Shown here piece by piece: positions 22,890-35,333 of a DNA stretch of 64,000 nucleotides (positions are counted from its first letter, which is position 1; each line of letters starts with the position of its first letter). The notes beneath the pieces were generated by a model, which saw only the letters and a list, made by a program, of their open reading frames with translations, had not been told where the DNA came from and did no database searches. The translations under genes and the position numbers were made by a program. The DNA comes from Cymbidium sinense (lineage: Eukaryota > Streptophyta > Magnoliopsida > Asparagales > Orchidaceae), in the NCBI GenBank assembly GCA_021442155.1, contig CM038221.1, positions 27,991,906 through 28,055,905 of the forward strand, written 5' to 3'.

Positions 22890-23654
22890 CAAGAAAAAAA
22901 TAAACCAAAAGTAAATAAATAAATGTTGGGGAAGGAACAAGCAAAAAACAAGTATGAAATAAGCAGAAATTGCTCATTAAGCCATTTTTTTAACATGGTT
23001 CTCATCTTCCTTGCTTCAAAAATTAATGAACGTTAATTATAATAATGTAAAATAATAGAAAAATAATCATCACACATAATCATTACTAAATGATACTCGA
23101 ATATATCAAACCAGATGCATTATAAAATCATTATTCTCATTCACATACATAGTGCTACAAACTGAAAGTAGAAAGGAGAGGCACAACATATTTACCTGGA
23201 ACGAACTGGTTCAAGGATTATGATTGTAATTAACATTAACGTGTGTACAGTCGAAGAACACACAAATAAATGATGTCATGCACTAAAATGTTTTCCTGTA
23301 ATGATATCCATCATCAGCTTAGTGTACCCTTTAGCCGACCAATTGATTGTTGAGCTTGAGTTCAATTCCTAGAAGTAAAACATCGTATTAGTTAATGATA
23401 TGTAATAGCATGATTGACGGGTTTTCCATACATACCTCTGAGAAGCACTCGGGCATAACAGGAAATAGTGTTGCAATTGGTGACTCTACATGTTCTACAC
23501 CCCTCTCAGATTGTTATTTGGATTCTATAACAACAAAAGAAGGATGGTTTAAAGTTTAAAAACAATATGTAAATACTATAACTTCAGAGACAAATAAAAA
23601 ATTACTCTTGGCTTTTTAGTTCTCTCCCAATATCCCTTAAGCCTTGCATTTGAA
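22890..23654. other. Spacer between units A and B
   Basis: Single-copy within the window. On the minus strand a stretch near 23455-23530 reads EHVESPIATLFPVMPECFSE and ends at a GTATGT donor-like site, so it may be another exon fragment of unknown origin. Another donor-like GTAAAT lies near 23195-23200. Otherwise nothing is recognised. Confidence 0.35.
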
Positions 23655-23776
23655 ACACACGCGCCCTTGATTCTTTAAAATGTCATTTTCTTATCCGTTG
23701 TGGTTGACTTCTTCTTCTTAGTCACGTTGGAGGTGAATTTCCATATAATATAGAGTCGACATTATCGATAGTTTTT

Positions 23777-25560
23777 TTAAGTACCCAAGCATATACTCCT
23801 CGCTTTTTTATTACCCAGTGCCTTGGTGCTTATTTGATATGCATATCGACTGATCTGGTTCCAGAAAATAATGCTAGTTTCATTTCTATCATTGCCTTGC
23901 ACATCTTTTAAGTTATTGTGAGCACTGTCAAAGTAGATATCCCTATTTGCTCTGGTTGACCAACGCATGAGAAGGTACTTATCCGAAATGTGCACAATAT
24001 CTTCCTGACTAAGAACTCGGATGCAGTGGGCACAAAGCAACCCCTTCATTACAAATTTTCAACTACAAGTTATATTTAGGCTTATCTTGTCAAAATGAAC
24101 AGCCCATATTTTGGAAGAACTCTTATTCTCTAAGTTTCTCACCAAATATTCCATGGGATTGTTATCTGACATATTTACTGCTAATCCTCCAACACCATGC
24201 AAAAATTCTTTCAAATATTGTATAAAGCTTTCTTGTGTAAAACATAGCTTGTTTGTGAATGCTCTTAACAATAGAATAATTGTCGTTGCACTTGAAATCT
24301 TCATCATGTTCATTACGGTGCCATGTGTCGATAACCTTCTCCAATCCCAAGAAACAATCTATGATTGAACTTGTTGGTTTGGAGATTCCGTGACATACAT
24401 TATTCGTGGACTCACTACGTTGCGTTGACAAGATTCTCATAGAATGAGTCTCTGTACGCGAACCACTTGCTTCTAATTTTATAAAGCTAAACAAGCATGA
24501 TCGCAAAATTGCCTCAGTAGCATAGTAGACCAAGCTTGCTCGAACTCCTCCTATGAGTCACACTTGCTCATGCATGTATAGAATAGACTTTGCACTGTCT
24601 TATTACTATTAGCAAAACCTTCAAGAAAGCTTTTTTAAAATATGTCATTGGCACAACCTATGACGAGTATGGTAATAAAATTTGATAGCCATTGTGATCT
24701 TGATCGTGAATATTGTTATAGGATGTCAATTAACAGAAATATTTTGAATAGCCATGAATGACTCAATTGTCTCTTCTAATAGAGCTACTCCAAATAAGAC
24801 ATTTTGCCAATGATGATTCACTCAAGAAAGGGCATAAAGATTATATTTATTGAGTTGATAGCTTCTATTAAAAATTATGACATTCCCAAAATAATTATAT
24901 TCTATCCTTGATATGTCATTGCCCCAAAAAAAACTAACCAAGCTATCTGACTCATCAACTTGGACATCCCATGCAAACATCTCATCCTCCTCTTATTTTT
25001 CCTTGAACAGTTGTATTAATGTATTACTCACCATTCACAATATCTCTTCTTTTGGATGAAATTGAATGCATCTTTTTTTGTGAAGACTTCTCCACGCCAC
25101 CAACTTCTCACTTAGATAGTTGAACACATCAGTTGCTCGCCTCGCCATTGTCTTCAACATAGCTGCCTTCTCATCACTGATGCCTCTGTATGATCTAAGA
25201 AAATGTAGATCATCCGGCTTTGCCAATGAATGATTATGACTTTTTATATATTTTTTTAACCGTCCAATTCCCATCTAAATCAATAGAAAATCTAATCATG
25301 GCAGGACAACCACTCATTGTATCTATTTTCTAGAATTTAACTGCACAGTTTAGATTGGCAGCTTTCTTCCGACCTACTTTTGCACATAAAAAATTATTTA
25401 ATTTCAATTTCTTCGAGTTTGGCCAATAACTAGTATGATCCTTCCTAACACTAAACCCAATTTGATGTGCATAATCATAATACGCGCATAGCCTCTTTCA
25501 TTATGGAGTGAGTTTATTTTTGATCATATTAGACATCACGGCTTCATCATCACACTGCTC
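23777..25560 (-). pseudogene. FAR1/FHY3-related (MULE-type) transposase, copy B
   Basis: Domains in N-to-C order on the minus strand. The FAR1 DNA-binding region has AYYDYAHQIGFSVRKDH (about 25440-25490) and SHNHSLAKPDDLHFLRSYRG (25035-25274). The MULE core has NHHWQNVLFGVALLEETIES (about 24750-24820), and TQRSESTNN lies near 24410-24430. The SWIM-type segment is GLLCAHCIRVL, followed by SDKYLLMRWSTRANRD (23777-24049). This is the full FAR1-MULE-SWIM layout of FHY3/FAR1 proteins and their parent Mutator-like transposases. Frameshifts and stops separate the domains. It may be a transposon ORF or a retired FRS gene; repetition in two units favours a transposon. Confidence 0.8.
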
Positions 25561-25624
25561 ATTTATCGCGTTCACCTGCGTAAACACAAATATGTCACAT
25601 GCATAACAACTCAAAAATAACAAA

Positions 25625-28600
25625 ATGTTTTGTATTCTGATGAGAGTACGAGAGTACAGATGCAAATCTCTTAAAATCAACCAAATACCTTCAAATTACT
25701 TACCTAATATAATAAATATATTCTCTCCAAAAGGCTAAAAATCTAACATAAAATGAAAAATAATCAGATTTCTCATGAGAGTGCAGAATCTCATAAAAAA
25801 ACTAACAAAATCTTAAATTACTTACCTGAATGTAATAAACATATTTTCTCAAAGCATAAATCTGAAAATGAAAAAATAATTTGTACTCTCATAAGAGTAC
25901 AGATGCAAATCTCCACTAAAAACTAACCAATCATCCTCCAAATTGCTTCTAATGGAATGTAATAAATATATTCTCTCCAAATAGACTAAAAAATCTGACA
26001 AAAATTGAAAGAATAAAATGTACTCTCATGAGAGTATAGAGAGTACAAATGCAAATCTCTCCTAAAAATTAACCGATCAGCCTCCAAATAGCTTCTAATA
26101 TAATGTAATAAATATATTCTCTCCAAAAAGGCCAAAAAATCTGATAGAAAATGAAAAAATAATCTGTACTCTCATGAGAGTATAGAGAGTACAGATACAA
26201 ATCTCTCCTAAAAACTAACCAAACAGCCTCCAAATTACTTCTAATGGAATGAAATAAACATATTCTCTCCAAACAGGCCAAAATATCAAGCAGAAATTGA
26301 AAAAAATAATATGTTCACTCATAAAAGTACAGAGAGTACAAATATAAATCTCTCCTAAAAATCAACAAATCAGCCTCCAAATTGCTTCTAATGGAATGTA
26401 ATAAATATATTCTCTCCAAATAGGCCAAAAAATCTGACATAAATTAAAGAAATAATCTATACTCTCAGAGTACAGAGAATACTGCAAATCTGCTCTAAAA
26501 TTAACCAAACAACTTCCAAATAACTTATAATGATGTATATTAATCATATTATATCCAAACATGCCAAAAAATCTGACAGAAAATGACAAAATAATATGTA
26601 CTCTCATGAGAGTACAGAGTATGTTAATCTCTCCTAAAACCAATCAATGATCTCTTCTAATTAAATGTAATAAATATATTCTCTCCAGCCAAAAAATTTG
26701 ACAAATTGAAAATAATGTACTCTGAGGAGAGTACAGAATACAAATCCCTAAAAATCAACCACCCAAATTGCTTCAATGGAATGTAATAAATATATTCTCT
26801 CCAAACAGGCCAAAAAATTTGACAAAATAATATGTACTCTCATGAGAGTACAGATGTCAATCTCTCCTAAAAACCAACCAATCAGCCTCCAAATTGCTTC
26901 TAATGAATGTAATAAACATATTCTCTCCAAACAGGCCAAAAAATCTAACAAAAATTAAAAAAAAAAATTATTTGTACTCTCATGAGAATACAGAGAGTAC
27001 ACATGTAAATCTCTCCTAAAAACTAATTAATCAGTCTCTAAATTGCTTCTAATGGAATGTAATAAATATATTCTCTCCAAACAGGCCAAAAAATTTGATA
27101 GAAATTGAAAAAATAATTTGTACTCTCATGAAAGTACAGAGAGTACAGATGCAAATCTCCCCTAAAAACCAATCAATCAGCCTCCAAATTGCTTCTAATG
27201 GAATGTCATAAACATATTCTCTCCAAACAAGCCAAAAAAATTTGACAAAAAATGACAAAATAATTTGTACTCTCATGAGAGTATAAATGTCAATCTCTCC
27301 TAAAAACCAACCAATCAAAAAATTACTTCAATGGAATGTGATAAATATATACTCCAAACAGAAAAAAATCTAACAAAAATTAAAAAATATCTCTCAGAGA
27401 TACAAATGCCTAAAACTAACCAAAAATAAAATAACTTGTAATCTTTTCTCATGAGAGTGAGAGTACATATAAATCTCCCTAAAAAACTAACAACCTCCAA
27501 ATTACTTCAAATGGAATGTAATAAATATATTCTCTCCAAATAGAGCAAAAATTAGACAGAAATTAAAAAAATAATATGTACTCTCATGAGAGTATAGAGA
27601 GTACATATACAAAACACTCCTAAAAATTAACCAATAAGCCTCTAAATTTCTTCTAATAGAATGTAATAAATATATTCTCTCCAAACAGCCAGAAACAAAA
27701 AAATGAGAAAATGGTATACTCATGAGTACAGAGAATGATGTAAATCTCCCTAAAACTAATCAATCACCTCCAAATTACTTCTAAATGTAATAAACATATT
27801 CTCCGAGCAAAATTGATAAATTAAAAAATAATATGTACTCTCATGAGAGTATAGAGAGATATAAAAATACTCTAAAACTAACCAATAAGCCTCAAATTAC
27901 TTAATAGAATAATAAATATATTCTCTCCAAACAAAAGAAGGGAAAAAAAATAAGACTCTCATGAGAAAGACAGAATCTCCCTAAAAACTAACCAATCATC
28001 CTCCAAATTACTTCTAATAGAATGTAATAAATATATTCTCTCCAAATAGACAAAAAAATATGATAGAAATTAAAAAAATAATATGTACTCTCATGAGAGT
28101 ACAGAGAATATAGATACAAATCTCCTCTAAAAACCAATTAATCATCCTCCAAATTGCTTCTAATGAAATGTAATAAACATATTCTCTCCAAACAAGCCAA
28201 AAAAATACGATGAAAAAAATAAAATATCATATATTTGAGAGAGTACACATACAAATCTCCCAAAACTAACCAGGTCCAAACAACTTGTAATATGTACTCT
28301 CATGAGAGTACAAAGAGTAAAGATGCAAATCTCCTTTAAAAAAACTAACAAATCAGCCTCCAAATTATTTCTAATAAAATATAATAAACATATTCTCTCC
28401 AAACAGGTCAAAAAATCTTTAAATTGAAAAATAATCAGTACTCTCATGAGAGTCTGAGAGAATTTCTTAAAACCAACCAAACAAATGCCAAACAACTTGT
28501 AATGTCAGATACTAATCATATTATATCAAGAGTCAAAATCGACAAAAAAAAAGAAATTACTCATGAGAGTACAAAGAGTACACATACAAAGCAAAACAAG
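25625..28600. repeat. Palindromic minisatellite array B
   Basis: About 21 monomers of the same family as 16236-18640, same orientation and about 600 bp longer. Well-kept units lie at 25920-27320 with spacing near 140-147 bp. Several units (27380-27440, 27720-27960) have many small internal losses. The array ends with the same short and variant unit order as array A. Confidence 0.95.
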
Positions 28601-28869
28601 CAAAGTCCTCTTGAAAGAACTCATAACAACAGAAAAATATACATTAAATAAAGATTTTCAAAGAATATCACTAATAAACTCTAAAAAATTATACATATAA
28701 AATGATTCAAAATTTACGATGTATTTTTATTTAATAAACATCCTAAATTGGTCAATATCATCAAGGTCATAACTTAATTCGTTCTCCATCTTCGCTTCTT
28801 TCAAAAAAATGAAATGAGATTTATTTTCTCTCTACTTAGTTTGTCAAAAAAAATATATATTATTCTAAA

Positions 28870-28944
<75 letters not shown>
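28870..28944. repeat. (AT)n microsatellite, unit B
   Basis: Counterpart of 18920-19021, shorter by about 25 bp. Confidence 0.98.
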
Positions 28945-28947
<3 letters not shown>

Positions 28948-29074
28948 AAATTTCTCTCAGCATTCAAACGCCGTTTCTCCTTTTGAACGCAGCCGGGGTC
29001 GCCCAGGTTAAACAAGGCCGTCACCAGTGACAAAGACAGTAAAAAAATGTTTTTTTTATAATAACACATGTATT

Positions 29075-29106
29075 GGAGTCCGGATGTAAAGCTACATCCG
29101 GACTCC
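29075..29106. repeat. Perfect inverted repeat, unit B only
   Basis: Stem GGAGTCCGGATGTA (29075-29088), loop AAGC, and the exact complement to 29106. The equivalent place in unit A (about 19155-19190) reads GAGTCCGACGAAGTACG and is not an inverted repeat. It could be a foldback footprint or a short hairpin RNA. Confidence 0.85.
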
Positions 29107-30525
29107 GCACCTAATATTTTCTCCTACTCATGACATATTGATACTTGAACAAGTAAAATCGCATAGATCATTTGCCTGGAGAGTAATGATTAATTCTTCG
29201 TTATACTTTATTCTATATGATGAGCTAATGCGAAGAGTTTACCTTGGGCTTCCTTCAGTAGATAACACTTCTTCTACTACTTCTGAAGTCGCCAACCTTG
29301 CCTTCTCTCTCTCTCTCTCTCTCTCAACTTTCAGTTATATGACCTCCTCTTACTAGTTCTTAACCTTAACTGCAACTAGTCTCACATTAAGGTAATCACC
29401 TATAATGCAGTTGGGAATTACATAGCAACATGGCAGAAAGAGACTACAAGCTTAAAGGCGTTCAAAAATAGACGATCAAAAATTGTATTGTACATTGTGA
29501 TGAAGCCAATTATTGAAGTGTATTGATGCTCTTCTTCACAAGAAAGTTATCATTCATTTCATCACTCTTCTTTCTTTGAAAAAATTGAAGAGAGAATTAG
29601 CTGTAGGTGTTAGGCAAGAAGATCCAAAGTTCTTTTTTATGTTCATCAAACTTCCTGCATGGATAAAAATATTCATAATATCCTAGCAATGCGTAATTAA
29701 TTATGTGCATCGTTACAAAGATTTTTTATGCATGGTCATATTTATCTCAGTAAAAGTGATTGGTATGACTTCAATGCATAGGGCCCTAGATGCATTTTTC
29801 AAGATCACCTCTCTTGATTGATGCCACTTAAAGCAAGTTTATTAAGAAGCCTCTGAACCTCCAAGTATAGCTTGCACCACTCCAATAATGTGCATAACAT
29901 GGGCTTGGACTGCTTCGTTTGTGTAGTGCTCTTTCACAGGTGTTTTCTCCTGTCTCCTTTTTCTACTCTAACAAAATAAATTTCTTCAACTTCTCTACGT
30001 TATACAATTCTTTAAAATCAATGTGAAAATTTTTGAACTTTGTTGGAAGCTTTGTGTCTAAAATCTTTCTTGAAAATGCATTTATCAATTGATACTTTCT
30101 CAGCTCATTTCCCATGTGTAGAAATGGTAGATATCCATTATCATCCATTAGTTGAGGTAAGTGCACTTGTACTTGAAAGTCATCCTTGGATAACTAATTT
30201 TGAGGATTCCTCATGCTTCTTAATCATTAAAATAAATCTGAGAACATTCTTATAATTTTGATAATTCCATTAATTTGCATTAGTTGCTTGCTTGTTACAA
30301 AGTCTTGGTTATCAATATATTTATTGATGCCTCTTTGTTTTTGCTGCAACGTCGCATGTGGCGCACATTCATCGTATATTTTGAGTACACTATAATTCTT
30401 TTTTAAGAAGTTCTTCTTGACCTTATTTATATGCTCAGACTAAAATTTATCACAGCAAAAAAACTTCACAAAATTATTAAAAAAAATAAAATATTGCAAT
30501 GCTTAGCAATAATTTTCTATAAATT
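29107..30525 (-). other. Unassigned coding-like block, unit B
   Basis: Counterpart of 19140-20625. The minus strand reads DDFQVQVHLPQLMDDNGYLP then GNELRKYQLINAFSRKILD (29963-30166), extending the unit A frame at its N-terminal side. No family is recognised. Substitutions between the copies are few. Confidence 0.35.
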
Positions 30526-30536
30526 ATGTTTGGTAT

Positions 30537-31086
30537 ACAACAACAGTAAGCCTTTATCCCACTGTGGTCTATATAGAATCCTTCGATATGTGTCATTATA
30601 CATCAAATTCTCATTTAATTCAGTATCCATTTTTTATACATCTTAATTACGTTTTTTATCTACATCTACCTTTCTTAACATAAGCCAAATCTAACGATCT
30701 ACTCATAATATCATGACTAACGCTTTATGTAAAACCATCTAAGGCAACTCTCTCAGTAATCTTATCCACATCAGTTACTCTAACTTTTCACAACATACTT
30801 ATTTCACATTTTATCTTTAACAATAAAGCCACTCATTCACCGAGCATCCTCATCTCGTAACAAACTTAGTCTCATGCTTCTCTTATATAATATCGCACCA
30901 TAAATCGCAGATCTTACCACCATCTTATATCATTTTCTCTTAAATTTAAGCGGTACTTTTCTATCATACAGCAAGCTAGATGCATTCCTCTACTTCAACC
31001 ATCCAACTTGAATTCTACTAATAACATCTACATCTATTTCACCATCATTTTGAATAACAGAGCCTAAATATCTGCATCGCTCACTC
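30537..31086 (-). mobile_element. 5'-truncated RTE LINE in unit B
   Basis: Same insertion as 20637-21235, with target duplication ATGTTTGGTAT (30526-30536) and ATGTTTGATAT (31087-31097). It has lost many short G/C-containing pieces that unit A retains. Confidence 0.9.
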
Positions 31087-31534
31087 ATGTTTGATATCTA
31101 ATAATAATAATAATAATATATAAAAAAATTCTGATAGTTGACCAAAAACATAACTTAGATAGAGTTGTTGACTTACTTGAAAGAATGCCAATGGATATTG
31201 TTGAGCTCAGAAGAGCTTATAAGACTCATGGTGAGTTCAATACAACTTTAGTGACATTCAGTTAGCTTGGAAGAATGAGTTTATATTGAAATGAGTGAGT
31301 TTAAATTTGATTAGTCAAATTCAAAATGAACAACGAGTTCATTGTGAGTCCGATGAGTTCATATAAGTGTATGGCAAGTTTAAATTTAAGTTTAATAAAT
31401 TCATTTCATTAGATCAAGCTAGGTTGAGTTAACTAGAATTGATTCCTATATATTTTTGAGTATACATAAGTAGCATAAAGTTAAACCATTTATAATCATT
31501 AATGGTGTTTTTATTAATAAGCTAAGTCTTTGAA

Positions 31535-31573
<39 letters not shown>

Positions 31574-31580
31574 GTATGTG

Positions 31581-31997
31581 TAGGGATGTCAAAGAGTAGA
31601 GTTGAGTTGAGTTTTGACTCTCTCTTTTTTCTTTTTTCTTTTTCTTTTTTTTGAGTTGAGTTTTGACTTAATCAAACTGCTTTTAAATCAGCTCGTTGAC
31701 TTTTTAGCTCAAGCTCTCGATTAAATTTAAAGAAAGTCAAATTTGAGTTTGACTAAATGCCTTGTTTAAAAGCTCAACAAGATCGAACCAATGTGATACG
31801 ATATAGACTTCGTCATTATGTACGAGAACTTCGATAAACTACCATGCCGAGTCAATCCCGGCTCAAACTGGAGCTCGAAAAGTTTTTGAGCCTGATTATG
31901 AGCTCAAGCTTGTGGCTCGATTAGCTTGGCTCGCGAGCTCGTTAACTAGCCTAGCTCAAGTAAGCTCACAAACCGGCTTGACTCACTTGCACCCTTT
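31581..31997. mobile_element. hAT-type MITE, unit B
   Basis: Left terminus TAGGGATGTCAAAGAG and right terminus GACTCACTTGCACCC. The 8-bp target duplications are GGTATGTG (31573-31580) and GGTGTGTG (31998-32005). The YARNG-type terminus and 8-bp duplication are hallmarks of hAT elements. A pyrimidine-rich insert (about 31618-31652) lies between two copies of GAGTTGAGTTTTGACT. No transposase is encoded. Confidence 0.8.
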
Positions 31998-32479
31998 GGT
32001 GTGTGTAAGGGATTTCCACTTTTGTGCGATAATTGAGGTAAGATGAAAGGGAAAGTAGTGGTTGAATTGAATAACGTTATCTTCTAGCCAGGAAAGGCAA
32101 GAGCAATTAATTTAGTGGCTAGAATTGAACATCATTGTCTTCTAGTGTTTTCGTTATGAAAACAGCAAATTTTAAAGAAAAAAAATCAGAATCAGCCAAA
32201 CCATACATGCAGACATAAAAGCTTGTGTTAGCTATTTTGTTTATTTCATTTTGCATCTTTGCTCTCTTCAGCTAAACGAAATCTTGAAAGCCAATCTTTT
32301 TTTTTTTTTTTTCTTTCTTTGATTTTTGTTTAGCCAAATAAAATCTTTAAAGCATTTTTTTCTCATATCCACTTATTTTTTATGTAGGGGTGTAAATAGG
32401 TTAATTAATAACCACATAACATATAATTTTTTGATTGGTGACTCCAATATAATTGCGTGAAAAAAGTTATGATTTTATT

Positions 32480-32518
32480 ATACATATGCACATACATATA
32501 CATACATAACACATACAC

Positions 32519-32561
<43 letters not shown>

Positions 32562-32562
32562 T
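32480..32562. repeat. Compound microsatellite at the end of unit B
   Basis: ACATAC/ACATAT words and an AT run, then GCATGCATG. Counterpart of 22600-22770 with the CA block nearly absent. Confidence 0.95.
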
Positions 32563-32573
32563 GCATGTTTAGC

Positions 32574-33133
32574 ATGATCAAAATATAATAGAGTTATTTC
32601 ATGTTTTTTAATTGAGTCATTTATTAAATAATGTATGTTTTCTAATCTAATTTTACTCATTTATTAATTAATTCAATCAAAATATCACTATCTTAGATAA
32701 TTTAAAAAAAACTAGCTTAATGATAATGGTCTAATGTTAACCATTTTTGTAGTTTTGAGCTCAATGAACCCTTTAAGATGTGTTGACCTCAAAGTTTGAT
32801 AGCTAAATATATGAACAAATATTAAGTACTAAAGAAAAATAACTTGTTTTGCAACTATGAAAGGATGTCCATAATAATGTTTAGAGAATTAGTATGGCCT
32901 TTGGAGTTTTTCCAATATTGCAATTTGTTGACCAATTTCAGTTAAAAGAGATACTTCTAAACTATAAGCAAAAATGTCCCAAATATATCTAAAAGAATTA
33001 TTTGAATAATGAACTCTTCTAGTTCCAATTTTACTTAGAATGATAAAATGTAAGATTAAAATCATACAAAATAACACAAAAACTTGCATATGGGGTCTAA
33101 TGGATCGCAATAAGTTGTGAATAGTTAAATCAT
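32574..33133. other. AT-rich single-copy DNA
   Basis: Nothing recognised. One short minus-strand open frame (32889-33110) has no known motif. Confidence 0.5.
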
Positions 33134-33136
33134 TAA

Positions 33137-33518
33137 GGATTATTTGGTTGGAAGAATTTTGAGTGCAAAGTAAAACAAATACAGAGATTTTAATTTTTTT
33201 TGGTGTGGCTTGAAGTCAAGTAAAATTTTTAATAAATGTTCCAAATATATTACAATGTTATTATTTAGAATTCACCGTAATTCAAATACAAGTGTTGTAG
33301 TTTTAGTCGTTGGCATCGTTATCACAACCATTGATGAAAACCTTCAAAATAATTTACATTATTTTTTTTTAACCAAACAGAAAAAAATAAAGTTATGAAT
33401 TTGTAAAACTCTCAACCAAAATAACTGTAAAGTAATCATTTTACTATTTTACACTGTATTCTTTTTACACCGCATTTTTTTTACACTGTATTTCTTTTTC
33501 AGCCAACCAAACAACTCC
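33137..33518. mobile_element. Tourist-like MITE, TAA target duplication
   Basis: Terminal inverted repeats GGATTATTTGGTTGG (left) and GGAGTTGTTTGGTTGG (complement of right), flanked by TAA (33134-33136, 33519-33521). Size 382 bp, AT-rich and non-coding. Terminal structure and 3-bp target duplication fit PIF/Harbinger-related MITEs. Confidence 0.75.
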
Positions 33519-33521
33519 TAA

Positions 33522-34571
33522 ATACGAACCTAAGTTGATCATAATATATCAATTTAAGAGTGAGCCAACCTAGGCTAGACTATCTTAGTCAAAACTTTTT
33601 TTTCGTAACTTGTGATATAGCCACACAAATAATAGCTAATCTAGTGGTCAACCAAACAACCCCTAAATAACATGATAGTATCATCAAACCACATTCAAGT
33701 GTGTTGTTATTATGTAATCTCTTTCGAAGCTTTCGAATTTATTAAAGTTATTGTACCTTTACTATTCCATTATTTTTTGTGCATCTTTGCTTATAATTTA
33801 GAAATATTTCATTAAAAGTGTTTGGACATTGTCTTTAAACTTTGATTTCTCTGCTTAATATATTCCTATGATCACTTATAACACAAAATCTTCAAATCAT
33901 TAATTAAAGAAACTAATTATTATAATCTCCATAGGATCAGTGCACCCTCAATCACATATAACACGAATGGTTAGCCTAAATGTGAAATTGATCGATCATA
34001 ATTTAATCATATTATAGTGCAATTTTCACTATTTATTATTCAATAAATATAAAGAATGATGAAATGTTTTTTATGGAATTATAAATAAGATCTCATTTAA
34101 CTCATTTAGGAGATTTCACAAGTTCTTAAGGTAATCTGAATTCTGTAAAAATTCCTAAGAGCAAATTTCATTCTATTTTCAACAAATTCATCAATAATTG
34201 AATCACATGATGCCACTGTTCTTTAGTTGACAATTTTCTATAACTCCGCCTACTCATATGTTCACCACTAATAATTATAAGCAACACCACGACGATGAGT
34301 CTACCCTTCTTCGATACTTGCCAACCAACATTATCCACATTTTCTTCAAGTACATCACTAGCTATGGCCGCAACCTTTAGCCATCTAAACATTGGTTCCT
34401 CCGACCTTCATTATATATTACAATCAGCAAAACCTCTTCAATAAATTTGATTGATCATTCTACAATATTTTTCAATACTTAATCGAGGCTTTAATATTAA
34501 AATTTTACTTTGTTCAATTGTTGAAGTTGTTAGTAATATATCTAAAGTAGAAGAATTAAGGTGCAAAAGTA

Positions 34572-34606
<35 letters not shown>

Positions 34607-34822
34607 GGGGTAATTATATACATAACACTCGAAATATAGATATTTAGAAAACCAGCATCCTCTTAAATTTTTTTTCTTTTTTTCAAATCCTCACACAAAT
34701 ATTGAAATTCATGTTAAAACCCTAACCCTTTTTTTTATCAAATTTCAAAAAATAAATATATGGGATCTTGAGTTCAAAAAATAAAGTGAATATTAATTTT
34801 GTAAATACATGAGTTTTGAGTG

Positions 34823-34874
<52 letters not shown>

Positions 34875-35239
34875 AGACTCCCTTCACTTGGTAAAATCTA
34901 AATGGTGGATGTGAAAATCACTTTGATAGCGTGCAGACACCTTTCTAGTTATTTTATTTTTTAGAAAGTAGTTTGAAAGTAATCACAACTGTATTTGACA
35001 ATCAACTTTTGACTGATTTTCAAAAAAATTTATGATAAAAAATTATTTTTAAGAATAGGGATATTAAAATGCAGTGGCTTTTAGAAAACGTTGTTAGAAT
35101 TTTTTTAAAATAGAAAATATTTATAACAACCACATTACTTTTTCAAAAATATACTTTTCCTACATCAGCTTTTCAAAAAACTATAGCAATCATCAAATAG
35201 ACCTTTAATGATCAATGTGGGACATGGGTGTTAAATCAG

Positions 35240-35333
<94 letters not shown>

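Larger units (their letters stand above)
23655..32573. repeat. Composite repeat unit B
   Basis: Second copy of the unit described at 14494-22785, same orientation, with about 0.87 kb of spacer between. It is about 600 bp longer, mainly because the minisatellite array is longer and the transposase remnant lacks the 183-bp deletion. The right end, after TTTAGCATGAT near 32573, continues into unrelated AT-rich DNA. Confidence 0.9.

Noticed and set aside
25920..27723. Series of 60-110 codon minus-strand frames with similar peptides (WREYIYYIPLEAIWRL)
   Set aside because: They are repeats of the minisatellite monomer read in one frame; monomer length is not kept in multiples of three and there is no conserved start or end.
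34168..34392. 74-codon minus-strand frame FRWLKVAAIASDVLEENVDN as a conserved gene
   Set aside because: Looks protein-like but I cannot tie it to a family and no neighbouring exon was found.
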